From JASFTV01 sp050050615 (GTDB taxonomy: Bacteria > Desulfobacterota > DSM-4660 > Desulfatiglandales > HGW-15): a stretch of DNA of 16,875 bases. Of this stretch, positions 1-6,802 are shown piece by piece. Under the pieces are notes generated by a model that was given only the letters and a program-made list of their open reading frames with translations, was not told the DNA's origin and did no database searches. The position numbers were made by a program, and so were the translations under genes. The stretch's first letter is position 1, and each line of letters begins with the position of its first letter. The DNA lies in the NCBI GenBank assembly GCA_050050615.1, contig JASFTV010000033.1, forward strand, positions 1 through 16,875, written 5' to 3'.

Positions 1-110
1 GCCTTCGTCATTTCAACAGGTTATGGAATGGGGGACCCCCTGGCCCCGAGCGAAGGCGAGGGGAACAGGGAGGGGGGAGGCATCACCCGTCCGTAACCTG
101 TTGAAATGAC
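1..110. repeat. Inverted-repeat element (20-bp arms)
   Basis: Arms at 7-26 and 91-110 are reverse complements at 19 of 20 positions (core TTTCAACAGGTTA against TAACCTGTTGAAA), around a 64-bp G-rich spacer that has its own short hairpin near 31-42 (GGGGACCCCC). No reading frame fits inside. The layout resembles a MITE or REP-like intergenic element. The left edge is close to the window end, so the element may extend further. The arm match is seen directly; the mobile-element reading is inference. Confidence 0.6.
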
Positions 111-417
111 CAGGCCGGGAGCCTCGGAATGTAAGAAAAGGGATCAGCGCCGTCACACAAGCACCCCCGTGATGATTTGGGCAAAATTCTAACCGGACAC
201 GGCTGGTATACTCTGCTGATTCAGACTTGATACCTGAATTAGACGGTGGATTTGGGATCCACTATCTTTTAAGAGCCTTTTCGTTTGACAGCTCGATACC
301 CGTCTCATATACTCCACATCCGTCCTAAGCGCTTCATATCACTCTGTTAAGAACCACGCTTAGACTGGGGGTGTAAGAGGCTGTGTCATCACACATTTAA
401 GCCGTCATTCGAGGTGA
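111..417 (+). other. Upstream non-coding leader of the guanidino-hydrolase pair
   Basis: No gene is visible between the inverted repeat and the first CDS. The stretch holds the promoter at 285-313 and a leader of about 95 nt. In the leader, CTAAGCG (325-331) can pair with CGCTTAG (357-363). A 14-bp string at 171-184 (GATGATTTGGGCAA) recurs at 14292-14305, also upstream of a TTGACA box. I saw no match to the known guanidine riboswitch cores (ykkC, mini-ykkC, ykkC-III), although the gene context would make one attractive. Confidence 0.4.
285..313 (+). promoter_or_regulatory. Sigma70-type promoter for the guanidino-hydrolase pair
   Basis: A perfect -35 box TTGACA (285-290), a 17-bp spacer and a -10 box TATACT (308-313, 5 of 6 consensus) lie about 105 bp upstream of the first CDS. 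Transcription would start near 320. It is the best promoter match in the window. No operator palindrome overlaps it. Confidence 0.6.
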
Positions 418-1323
418 GTGCCTGCAAGGCGGTACGAGATCTGGAATCCAGAGAAGATGAAGAACTTGGAGAAATCATTGAGCCAACTGCGACCTGGGAT
501 GGTTACTGTCATTGGCCTGCCGTGGGATGAAAATTCCTCGTTCATGCAGGGGCCGGCACTGGCACCCAGCTACATTCGTGAGACCTTGAAATCAGGTTCA
601 ACCAACCTCTGCTCTGAAAGTGAGATTGATCTCGGCGCCGATCCTCGTTTCCTCGATCTCGGCGATATGGAGCTCGCCCATGGCGATCTCGCTCTCGAGC
701 AAATTGAGAAGGCGATTGCAAAATTGCTGGAAAAGGAGACACTCGTGCTCGCCCTAGGCGGCGATCACGCCGTGACATATCCCATTTTGAAAGCGTACGG
801 GAAGAAGTATGACAAGCTGAATATTCTTCATCTCGATGCCCATCCAGACCTTTACGATGAGTTTGAGGGCAACCGTTACGCCAATGCTTGTCCATTTGCA
901 AGAATCATGGAAGAGAACTTCGCGGTCCGTTTGGTTCAGGTCGGGGTTAGAACGATGAATCCCCATCAGCGAAAGCAAGCCGAAAGATTCGGGGTAGAGG
1001 TGATTGAGATGAGGCAATGGCAGCTCGGGAAAAGCCTGTATTTCGAAGGCCCGAGCTACCTCTCCCTTGACATGGATGTACTCGATCCAGCATTTGCCCC
1101 TGGTGTCTCCCATCCTGAAGCAGGCGGGCTGTCAACACGCGACGTGCTTACGCTGATTCAGAGTTTGCGGATGCCGATCTTGGGTGCGGATATCGTTGAG
1201 TTGAATCCGAAACGAGATCCCTTGGGAATCACGGCCGTGGCTGCAGCCAAGCTTCTCAAAGAGATCGCCGCGCGGATGCTGGAACCGGGCGGGCCAACAG
1301 AACGCTTTGTCCCCAGGTCATAA
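418..1323 (+). CDS. Arginase/agmatinase-family ureohydrolase, variant active site
   Basis: A protein of 301 aa, the usual length for ureohydrolases, which use two Mn ions to hydrolyse a guanidino group to urea and an amine. The binuclear metal ligands are all visible: GGDH (114-117), DAHPD (140-144) and SLDMDVLDP (216-224, D218 and D220), with E261 in the C-terminal DIVELNP segment. Relatives usually carry a His-Gly or Ser-His-Ala segment after DAHxD; here it reads YANACPF (154-160), so Asn156 replaces the conserved His. That may alter activity or substrate. Arginase, agmatinase and guanidinobutyrase cannot be told apart from sequence alone. The GTG start at 418 has GAGGTGA only a few bases upstream; an ATG at 457 (288 aa) is a credible alternative. 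It probably shares a transcript with the next gene, 156 bp downstream. Confidence 0.85.
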   Translation: MPARRYEIWNPEKMKNLEKSLSQLRPGMVTVIGLPWDENSSFMQGPALAPSYIRETLKSGSTNLCSESEIDLGADPRFLDLGDMELAHGDLALEQIEKAIAKLLEKETLVLALGGDHAVTYPILKAYGKKYDKLNILHLDAHPDLYDEFEGNRYANACPFARIMEENFAVRLVQVGVRTMNPHQRKQAERFGVEVIEMRQWQLGKSLYFEGPSYLSLDMDVLDPAFAPGVSHPEAGGLSTRDVLTLIQSLRMPILGADIVELNPKRDPLGITAVAAAKLLKEIAARMLEPGGPTERFVPRS

Positions 1324-1479
1324 TCCGAAAACGGTCCTAAGTCCCTCGATTCATAAATTCGATGACCTACTTATTCAGACTTTGCCTGAGCGGCTTGCCG
1401 ACAGTTCTCGTCGCAGGCTCGCAATGAAATCATAGCAACGCGGACTTGGGCGACTTAGCTCCAGGGAGGGAACGAAAGC

Positions 1480-2355
1480 GTGCCTGAACTGTATCAATCG
1501 GACGTCGGAACCATTAAGCAACTTGCGCTCAAGCATCCAAGAGACGCCTTCATAAGCGATCAAGTTATCGAACGACAGTGGCGAGAACTCAACTATGAGG
1601 GCCGACCAGACCTTGCCAGGGCCATTGAGGAATACGATCGGTTCGTGGAACTCCTGAAGGGTTTCGGTATCCACATTCACTTTCTGCCCAGGGATGAAAC
1701 CGTTGGCCTTGATTCCATCTACGTGCGCGATGCTTCGATCGTCTGCAAAAGGGGGATGATCCTTTGCAACATGGGCAAAGCGGGGCGAAGGAACGAACCT
1801 GCCGCCCATGGGACTGCATTCCAGGCTATGGGCGTACCAGTCCATGGCGCCATTACCGGCCAAGGGCGGCTCGAGGGTGGGGACGTTGTGTGGATCGATG
1901 AGAGGACCCTGGCCGTTGCTCGAGGCTATCGTACCAATGACGAAGGGATCCGGCAGTTGAGAGATCTCGTGGGTGATGGCATCAGCGATCTGATCGTGGT
2001 TCCCTTGCCTCACTGGCGGGGCCCGAATGAGGTCTTCCACCTCATGTCGATTCTGAGCCCGATCGACAGGCATCTTGCTCTTGTTTTTTCCCCCTTGATG
2101 CCCGTATTGTTTCGGGATTTCCTGCTCTCAAGGGGTATCCAACTCATTGAGGTTCCGGATTCCGAATTCGAAACCATGGGATGCAATGTCCTTGCTGTGG
2201 CGCGCCGGAAGTGTATCATGCTCGCGGGTAATCCCAAAACGCGAGCGAGGCTAGAACGGGCCGGCGTGGAGGTGCACGAGTTCGTGGGCAAGGAAATCAG
2301 CGCCAAAGGGGGTGGCGGCCCAACCTGCCTTACCCGACCCATTTTAAGGTGCTAA
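1480..2355 (+). CDS. DDAH-like amidinotransferase/guanidino hydrolase
   Basis: A 291-aa protein of the guanidino-group-modifying pentein fold (DDAH, arginine deiminase, amidinotransferases). Visible motifs are YVRD (81-84), LEGGDV (131-136, with E132 and D135), GYRTN (149-153), a catalytic His in VFHLMS (H187) and a C-terminal GGGGPTCLTRP with the nucleophile C283. The E/H/C catalytic set is therefore complete. The length fits DDAH or the single-domain AgrE/ArgZ module rather than arginine deiminase (about 400 aa). The expected chemistry is attack on the guanidinium carbon of arginine or methylarginine, releasing ammonia or a methylamine and citrulline (or ornithine for ArgZ-type enzymes). 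The GTG start at 1480 follows GGGAGGG at 1464-1470. It lies downstream of the ureohydrolase, suggesting a two-enzyme guanidino-compound operon. The exact substrate is not determined. Confidence 0.85.
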   Translation: MPELYQSDVGTIKQLALKHPRDAFISDQVIERQWRELNYEGRPDLARAIEEYDRFVELLKGFGIHIHFLPRDETVGLDSIYVRDASIVCKRGMILCNMGKAGRRNEPAAHGTAFQAMGVPVHGAITGQGRLEGGDVVWIDERTLAVARGYRTNDEGIRQLRDLVGDGISDLIVVPLPHWRGPNEVFHLMSILSPIDRHLALVFSPLMPVLFRDFLLSRGIQLIEVPDSEFETMGCNVLAVARRKCIMLAGNPKTRARLERAGVEVHEFVGKEISAKGGGGPTCLTRPILRC

Positions 2356-2704
2356 TTTCTGCAAAAACCGGGGCAGAGAGCCCCGTCCGGAAGGGCGGGG
2401 GTGAATGGCGCGTCGTTTTTGTGGGGGTGCAGGGCGCAAGCGCAACAGAAGAAGAATATTGACATTAGGGCGAAATTCTTTGTAATGTTTAAAATTGCAT
2501 GAGAGAAGGGTTTTCGGTTTTTTTTGGCGAGAAATGTGATAATAGGTATGGAGGTGTTCGCTGAAAATAGAGGCTTTTCACCATTTGTTATGGATTAGGA
2601 AGGAAAGGAGGTGACAGGAAAGGATTTTTGTCGGAGTGGGTGTTTTCAAAGCCCACATTCTCTAACTTACCTTTTGTCATTCAAATCAAGGAGAGGAGTT
2701 CAAA
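2356..2704 (+). other. Intergenic leader of the amino-acid importer operon
   Basis: This 349-bp gap holds a GC-rich hairpin near 2381-2400 (CCCGTCC against GGGCGGG) without a following T-run, so it is at best a weak terminator for the preceding operon. A promoter follows at 2459-2486. The predicted 5' leader of roughly 210 nt contains a T8 run (2518-2525) and a stem GTGGGT/GCCCAC (2636-2641 with 2651-2656). AAAGGAGGTGA at 2604-2614 is an excellent Shine-Dalgarno-like string with no convincing gene after it. A leader this long before a transporter could be regulatory, but no known riboswitch was recognised. Confidence 0.4.
2459..2486 (+). promoter_or_regulatory. Sigma70-type promoter for the amino-acid binding protein
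   Basis: TTGACA at 2459-2464, a 16-bp spacer, and TGTAAT at 2481-2486 (5 of 6 of the -10 consensus). It lies in an AT-rich stretch about 220 bp upstream of the binding-protein start. Confidence 0.5.
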
Positions 2705-3547
2705 ATGAAAAAGCTACTGTTCGTACTTTTGACCTTTGTGTTTGTTGGATCCCTCTGTCTTGGCTCTGCCATGGCGCTTACCGCAGAAGATGTTGCTAAA
2801 TCATCCGCCCTTGAAGAAATTTTGAAGCGCGGAGAGCTTTGGGTCGGTCTGGAAGCCGGTTATCAGCCCTTTGAAATGCAAGATGAGAAGGGTAACATTG
2901 TCGGCTTTGACGTGGACATGGCCTATGAGTTGGGTAAGGCCATTTTTGGTAAAGGGGGAGAAAAAAAGGTCAAAATTATTAACACTGCCTGGGAGGGCAT
3001 CATACCGGCGTTGATGACACACAAATTTGATATCATCATGTCGGGGATGACGATACTCCAAAGCCGCAACCTCAAGGTGAACTTCTGTGAACCCTACTAC
3101 TACATTGGACAATGCCTGCTCATTAACAAAAAGGATGTTGATAAATACAAAAGCTACAAGGACCTCAACAAGAAGGGCGTTATTATCACCAGCAAGTTGG
3201 GCGTAACCGGGGCCTTCACGGCCGAAAGAATGATTCCTAAGGCGACCCGCCGACTTTTCAAGACGGAGGCTGAGGGCGCCCTCCAAGTCGCAAACGGGAT
3301 TGCAGATGCCTTCATCTATGATGAACCCCAGGTTCGGGTCTTTGCGGCAATGTATAAGGAGAAGACCGTGGGCATTTTTGATCCTATCACCTTTGAACCT
3401 CTTGCATGGGCTATCCGCAAGGGAGACCCAGACTTCCTGAATTACCTCAACAACTTTTTGAGGCAGGTTCGTGGAGATGGCCGGTGGGAACAATTGAAGC
3501 AGAAATGGTTTGTGGATTATGTCGCCGAACTGGCCAAGCGACAGTAG
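2705..3547 (+). CDS. Polar amino-acid ABC transporter substrate-binding protein
   Basis: A 280-aa periplasmic binding protein of family 3 (the HisJ/GlnH/ArtJ type). Residues 1-24 form a classical signal peptide (KK, hydrophobic core, AMA cleavage before L25). There is no lipobox, so it should be soluble in the periplasm. The mature protein begins with the family pattern RGELWVGLEAGYQPFE, then GNIVGFDVDMAYELG and the WEGIIPALMTHKFDII segment, where the ligand-binding residues of the family lie. It captures the amino acid for the permease and ATPase downstream. The start is secure: AAGGAGAGGAG at 2688-2698 precedes the ATG by a normal distance. A terminator directly after the gene suggests that it is made in excess over the membrane parts. 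Ligand specificity (Arg, Gln, His, Glu) cannot be read here; arginine-type substrates are suggested only by the upstream enzymes. Confidence 0.92.
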   Translation: MKKLLFVLLTFVFVGSLCLGSAMALTAEDVAKSSALEEILKRGELWVGLEAGYQPFEMQDEKGNIVGFDVDMAYELGKAIFGKGGEKKVKIINTAWEGIIPALMTHKFDIIMSGMTILQSRNLKVNFCEPYYYIGQCLLINKKDVDKYKSYKDLNKKGVIITSKLGVTGAFTAERMIPKATRRLFKTEAEGALQVANGIADAFIYDEPQVRVFAAMYKEKTVGIFDPITFEPLAWAIRKGDPDFLNYLNNFLRQVRGDGRWEQLKQKWFVDYVAELAKRQ

Positions 3548-3559
3548 ACTAAAATACCA

Positions 3560-3587
3560 AAGGGGGTGCCGACGGGCACCCCCTTTT
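3560..3587 (+). terminator. Rho-independent terminator after the binding-protein gene
   Basis: A perfect 11-bp stem AAGGGGGTGCC (3560-3570) and GGCACCCCCTT (3575-3585) closes a 4-nt loop and runs into a short T-tract (3584-3587). It starts 12 bp after the stop codon. The T-tract is only four bases, so it may be leaky and act as a differential-expression point within the importer operon. Confidence 0.8.
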
Positions 3588-3614
3588 CACTAGGTGCAAA
3601 AAATCCACCTTCTG

Positions 3615-3841
3615 TGAGACTGTGTCACAATCCCTTTTGGTCATTGCGAGTCCCTCGATACACTCAGGATAAATGCCGCGTGGCAATCCGATGCGAAGCA
3701 TCATCTCGAACGAAGTGAGGGATCTGTCTAGTGCGAGGCGACCCTTCGGCCCGCCTGGCGAGGGCCTCAGGATGACTTGCTTTCGCAAGTCAGAGTGCTT
3801 CGGTCATTTTACTCTCGCAGTGACATGGCGACACAGTCTCT
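3615..3841. repeat. MITE-like intergenic element with terminal inverted repeats
   Basis: GAGACTGTGTC at 3616-3626 is exactly reverse-complementary to GACACAGTCTC at 3830-3840. Just inside, TCATTGCGAG and CTCGCAGTGA pair at 9 of 10 positions. The 225-bp body has phrases of the type CGTGGCAATC, CGAACGAAGTGAGGGATCT and CCTCAGGATGAC, which I recognise as a repeat family scattered in intergenic regions of many bacterial genomes. It encodes no convincing protein. It separates the binding-protein terminator from the permease start and would lie within the operon if transcription reads through. The repeat arms are seen; mobility is inferred. Confidence 0.65.
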
Positions 3842-3880
3842 CGGGGTCTGGATTGTTTACTTAAATTGAGGAGGCTTGGC

Positions 3881-4678
3881 GTGCGCTTTAGCAAGAGATC
3901 ACTTATTACCTTGGGCGTCTTAGGCATCATCGTCGCATCTGCTTACTATTTCTTTGCGACGAGGGGGATCACTTACATATGGCACTGGGAAAGAATTCCC
4001 GAGATGCTCTTTTATCATGGCGGGAAATCTGCCGATGATCCAGCAGTGCGTCTTCGTATGGGTATCCTGATGATCGGTTTCATGTTGACATTGAAGATCT
4101 CCATTTTTTCGATCTTTTTTGCTATTATCATCGGAACGGTCGTGGGTATCGCCAGGCTTTCCAATGAACCGGTCACGCGGGGGATCTCGCTCTCTTATGT
4201 GGAACTGATTCGAAATACCCCGCTTCTCGTCCAGATTTATATCATCTATTTCTTTGTGGGGTCTCTGCTCAGGCTTTCAGCATTTACGGCGGGAACAGCC
4301 GCTTTGTCGATTTTCGCCGGGGCTTATGTGGCTGAAATCGTTCGCGCAGGTATTCAATCCATCCACAAAGGGCAAATGGAGGCAGCCCGGTCCCTTGGCA
4401 TGTCGTACGCCGAGGCGATGCGCTATGTCATTCTTCCTCAAGCCTTCAAGCGGATCATCCCTCCTCTGGCCGGACAGTTCATTTCACTCATAAAGGACTC
4501 GTCCTTGGTTTCGGTCATTGCTTTGAGCGATCTCATGTTTCAGGGGCAGCAGGCTGTTGCAAGAACTTACTATGCTTTTGAGATATATTTTACCGTGGCC
4601 TTTCTTTACCTGGTCATGACGGCCACCCTGTCCATGGGCACCCAATACATTGAAAGGAGGCTTGCGATCAGTGATTGA
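3881..4678 (+). CDS. Polar amino-acid ABC transporter permease (HisM/GlnP type)
   Basis: An integral membrane permease of 265 aa that forms the channel for the amino acid delivered by the upstream binding protein. An N-terminal membrane segment (about residues 6-25) precedes an extra-cytoplasmic stretch with a Trp pair. Further membrane helices follow, with the family motif RNTPLLVQ (111-118) and the cytoplasmic EAA loop EAARSLGM (167-174) that docks on the ATPase. The GTG at 3881 is chosen because GAGGAGG (3868-3874) sits six bases before it; an in-frame TTG at 3866 would lie inside that ribosome-binding site. No second permease gene is present, so it probably forms a homodimer, as in GlnP-like systems. 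Its end overlaps the ATPase start by 8 bp, so the two are translationally coupled. Confidence 0.9.
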   Translation: MRFSKRSLITLGVLGIIVASAYYFFATRGITYIWHWERIPEMLFYHGGKSADDPAVRLRMGILMIGFMLTLKISIFSIFFAIIIGTVVGIARLSNEPVTRGISLSYVELIRNTPLLVQIYIIYFFVGSLLRLSAFTAGTAALSIFAGAYVAEIVRAGIQSIHKGQMEAARSLGMSYAEAMRYVILPQAFKRIIPPLAGQFISLIKDSSLVSVIALSDLMFQGQQAVARTYYAFEIYFTVAFLYLVMTATLSMGTQYIERRLAISD

Positions 4679-5408
4679 GGCTAGGAACGTATACAAGACT
4701 TTTAAGACGCCTGACGGCAGGGAGGTCAAAGCTCTCGTCGATTTCTCAACCCGTATCGAAAGAGGCGAAGTCGTGGTCATCATCGGCCCCAGTGGATCCG
4801 GCAAAAGCACTTTTCTCAGGTGCCTGAATCGCCTCGAGGAGATAGACAGTGGAGATATCCTCATTGACGGCGTGAACATTACGGACAAGAAAGTCGACAT
4901 CAACAAGATGCGGGAAGATATCGGCATGGTTTTTCAGCTTTTTAACCTCTTCCCCCACAAGACGGTTCTTGAAAACGTGACTCTAGCTCAAATCGTGGTT
5001 CGGAAAAAGGACAAACAGGAGGCCGTCGAGAATGCCCGAAGGCTGCTCCGTAAGGTGGGAATTTTAGAAAAAGAATATGTCTATCCCTCTCAGCTTTCCG
5101 GCGGACAGCAGCAGAGGGTCGCCATCGCCCGGGCCCTGGCCATGCACCCGAAGATTATGATGTTCGACGAGGCCACGTCAGCCCTTGATCCTGAAATGAT
5201 CGGTGAAGTTTTGGACGTGATGAGAACTCTGGCCCGTGAGGGCATGACTATGGCTGTGGTGACCCATGAAATGGGGTTTGCCCGGGAAGTCTCTGACCGG
5301 GTCATTTTCATGGATGAAGGCCAGCTCGTCGAAGAGGGCACGGCAGAGCATTTCTTTAAGAACCCAACTCACGAGAGAACAAAGTTATTCTTGAGTCAGA
5401 TCCTTTGA
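4671..5408 (+). CDS. Polar amino-acid ABC transporter ATP-binding protein (GlnQ/HisP type)
   Basis: A 245-aa ATPase that powers the adjacent permease. It has a complete nucleotide-binding site: Walker A GPSGSGKST (39-47), Q-loop VFQLFNLFPH, signature LSGGQQQR (142-149), Walker B MMFDEATSALDP with the catalytic Glu at about 167, and the switch His in VVTHEMGF (about 199). These details, notably QLFNLFPH and THEMGFAREV, are typical of the polar amino-acid subfamily. The GTG at 4671 is preferred: AAAGGAGG (4653-4660) lies ten bases upstream, and the start overlaps the permease stop. An in-frame TTG at 4650 would precede that ribosome-binding site and is unlikely. No terminator is evident before the M20 gene 82 bp downstream. 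Confidence 0.93.
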   Translation: MIEARNVYKTFKTPDGREVKALVDFSTRIERGEVVVIIGPSGSGKSTFLRCLNRLEEIDSGDILIDGVNITDKKVDINKMREDIGMVFQLFNLFPHKTVLENVTLAQIVVRKKDKQEAVENARRLLRKVGILEKEYVYPSQLSGGQQQRVAIARALAMHPKIMMFDEATSALDPEMIGEVLDVMRTLAREGMTMAVVTHEMGFAREVSDRVIFMDEGQLVEEGTAEHFFKNPTHERTKLFLSQIL

Positions 5409-5490
5409 CAAGGCATCACCGGTCTCCTCATCCTTTTTTGAAAGAAGAGGGCACCACATTCAGCTCAAATCATCGAGGCTCTTACACTCC

Positions 5491-6573
5491 ATGGAAGAAA
5501 TTATTCGACTGACCAAAGACCTTATTCGATTCAGGTCCATGCGCTCGCAACCTGAGCAGATCATAGCTTGTGCAAACTTCATAGAGAAATATCTCAGAGA
5601 TGCCGGCGTGAATTGCAGACGCCTTGACAGGGATTATGTGCCATCCATTTTAGCCCTTCCTCAAGACAATTTTGCGTCCGTTTTGTTGATGTCCCATATC
5701 GATGTCGTTGATGGTGCGGACAAGCTTTTTGAACCTTCCGAAGAGGAGGGCAAACTTTACGGGCGCGGCAGCCTTGATGATAAATATGCTGTTGCCCTGT
5801 CGCTGGTACTTTTGAAAGCACATCTTGAGGCGCTTCGCCAAAGAAACAAAGGTCAAGAGGAACTTCCATTCGGCGTATTGATCACCGGCGACGAAGAGAT
5901 CGGTGGGCACAGGGGAGCCAGAGAGGCGCTCAGAGAGATCAAAACTGAATTCTGTATCGCCTTAGATGGCGGTGGTATCGAAAAAATCGTTTCAAAAGAG
6001 AAGGGGGTTCTCCGGCTCAAGCTCATCAGCAGAGGGAAGTCGGCCCACGGAGCAAGGCCCTGGCTCGGCGAAAATGCGATTGAAAAGCTGGTTAATGACT
6101 ACCTGAAGATAAAGCCATTCTTTGAGGAATCGACCCCAGAGCACTGGCATAGAACCATGAACTTCAGCATCATACACGCCGGAAAATCAGCCAACCAGGT
6201 GCCGGACTACGCTGAGGCTGTATTTGACATCCGCTATACAGAAAATGACGATGTGGACGAACTGATCGAAAAGATCCGAAGGGATATTACCAGCGAGGTC
6301 CTGGTCGAAGCAAAAGAGCCCCTGTTCCATGGGGGGGATTCTCCCTATCTGAATCTTCTTCTGGACGTTTCAAAAGAGACCAAGGTTGGCTTCGAACACG
6401 GTGCAAGTGACGCCAGATTCCTTAAGGAGCACGGTACCAAGGGAATCGTATGGGGCGCAGATGGTGATCAAAGTGCGCACTCTGAAGAAGAACATGTCAA
6501 CATCGAAAGCGTCTATGAACTCTATCGCATTCTTGATGAGTTCATGAGGCGAGTGAAGGCGGAAATTCAGTAG
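5491..6573 (+). CDS. M20-family metallopeptidase/amidohydrolase (ArgE/DapE-like)
   Basis: A 360-aa cytoplasmic di-zinc hydrolase of the M20 family (ArgE, DapE, carboxypeptidase G2, dipeptidases). All five metal ligands and the catalytic residues are visible: SHIDVVDG (H69, catalytic D71), GRGSLDDK (bridging D96), TGDEEIGG (catalytic E135, ligand E136), D159, and EEEHVNIES with H335. The lid/dimerisation domain starts near VLRLKLISRGKSAHGARP (173-190), where the SAHG motif of the family is intact. No signal peptide is present. It lies 82 bp after the amino-acid importer ATPase and ahead of a peptide importer, which suits hydrolysis of an imported dipeptide or N-acyl amino acid. The ribosome-binding site is weak (CGAGG at 5474-5478). 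Which M20 substrate it cleaves cannot be decided from sequence. Confidence 0.9.
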   Translation: MEEIIRLTKDLIRFRSMRSQPEQIIACANFIEKYLRDAGVNCRRLDRDYVPSILALPQDNFASVLLMSHIDVVDGADKLFEPSEEEGKLYGRGSLDDKYAVALSLVLLKAHLEALRQRNKGQEELPFGVLITGDEEIGGHRGAREALREIKTEFCIALDGGGIEKIVSKEKGVLRLKLISRGKSAHGARPWLGENAIEKLVNDYLKIKPFFEESTPEHWHRTMNFSIIHAGKSANQVPDYAEAVFDIRYTENDDVDELIEKIRRDITSEVLVEAKEPLFHGGDSPYLNLLLDVSKETKVGFEHGASDARFLKEHGTKGIVWGADGDQSAHSEEEHVNIESVYELYRILDEFMRRVKAEIQ

Positions 6574-6655
6574 ATATTCACAGGGGAAGGGCACCCCCGG
6601 CGCCCGAAGTTCAGGTTTCCATGAGCACGCCTCGCAGGAAGCACCGATTCGTTTT

Positions 6656-6682
6656 TAGACAAGAATGATAGAGACTTAGAAT
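6656..6682 (+). promoter_or_regulatory. Possible promoter for the peptide-importer operon
   Basis: TAGACA (6656-6661, 5 of 6) and TAGAAT (6677-6682, 5 of 6) lie in the otherwise featureless 229-bp gap before dppD. The spacer is only 15 bp, shorter than optimal, so this is a weak call. No terminator separates the M20 gene from this site, and read-through is also possible. Confidence 0.3.
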
Positions 6683-6802
6683 CGAACCGCCAGAGAATCT
6701 GTTTGCTGTTCATGTGGCGAGGATCTGTTTTCGAAGCCCTTCTAGACTCACATAGAAGGCCGATATAGCCCAGGCTAAGGTGCCCCAGATTTGTGAGTAA
6801 GG

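Noticed and set aside
111..417. Guanidine riboswitch upstream of the guanidino hydrolases
   Set aside because: The conserved cores of the known guanidine riboswitch classes could not be found by eye.
1375..2073. Long minus-strand open frame (232 codons) opposite the DDAH-like gene
   Set aside because: It is antisense to a gene with a complete catalytic motif set, has no ribosome-binding site and no recognisable domain; it is a shadow of codon bias.
2611..2799. Short + strand frame starting at GTG 2611 behind a near-perfect Shine-Dalgarno string
   Set aside because: Its second half lies out of frame inside the binding-protein signal peptide and the product has no plausible features. It is kept only as a possible leader in the findings.
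2801..3493. Minus-strand open frame (230 codons) opposite the amino-acid binding protein
   Set aside because: The + strand gene has a signal peptide, strong ribosome-binding site and family motifs; the antisense frame shows none.
6677..6700. tRNA-like TpsiC motif on the minus strand (GGTTCGATTC)
   Set aside because: The bases around it do not form the 5-bp T-stem, and no anticodon or acceptor arm is found nearby.
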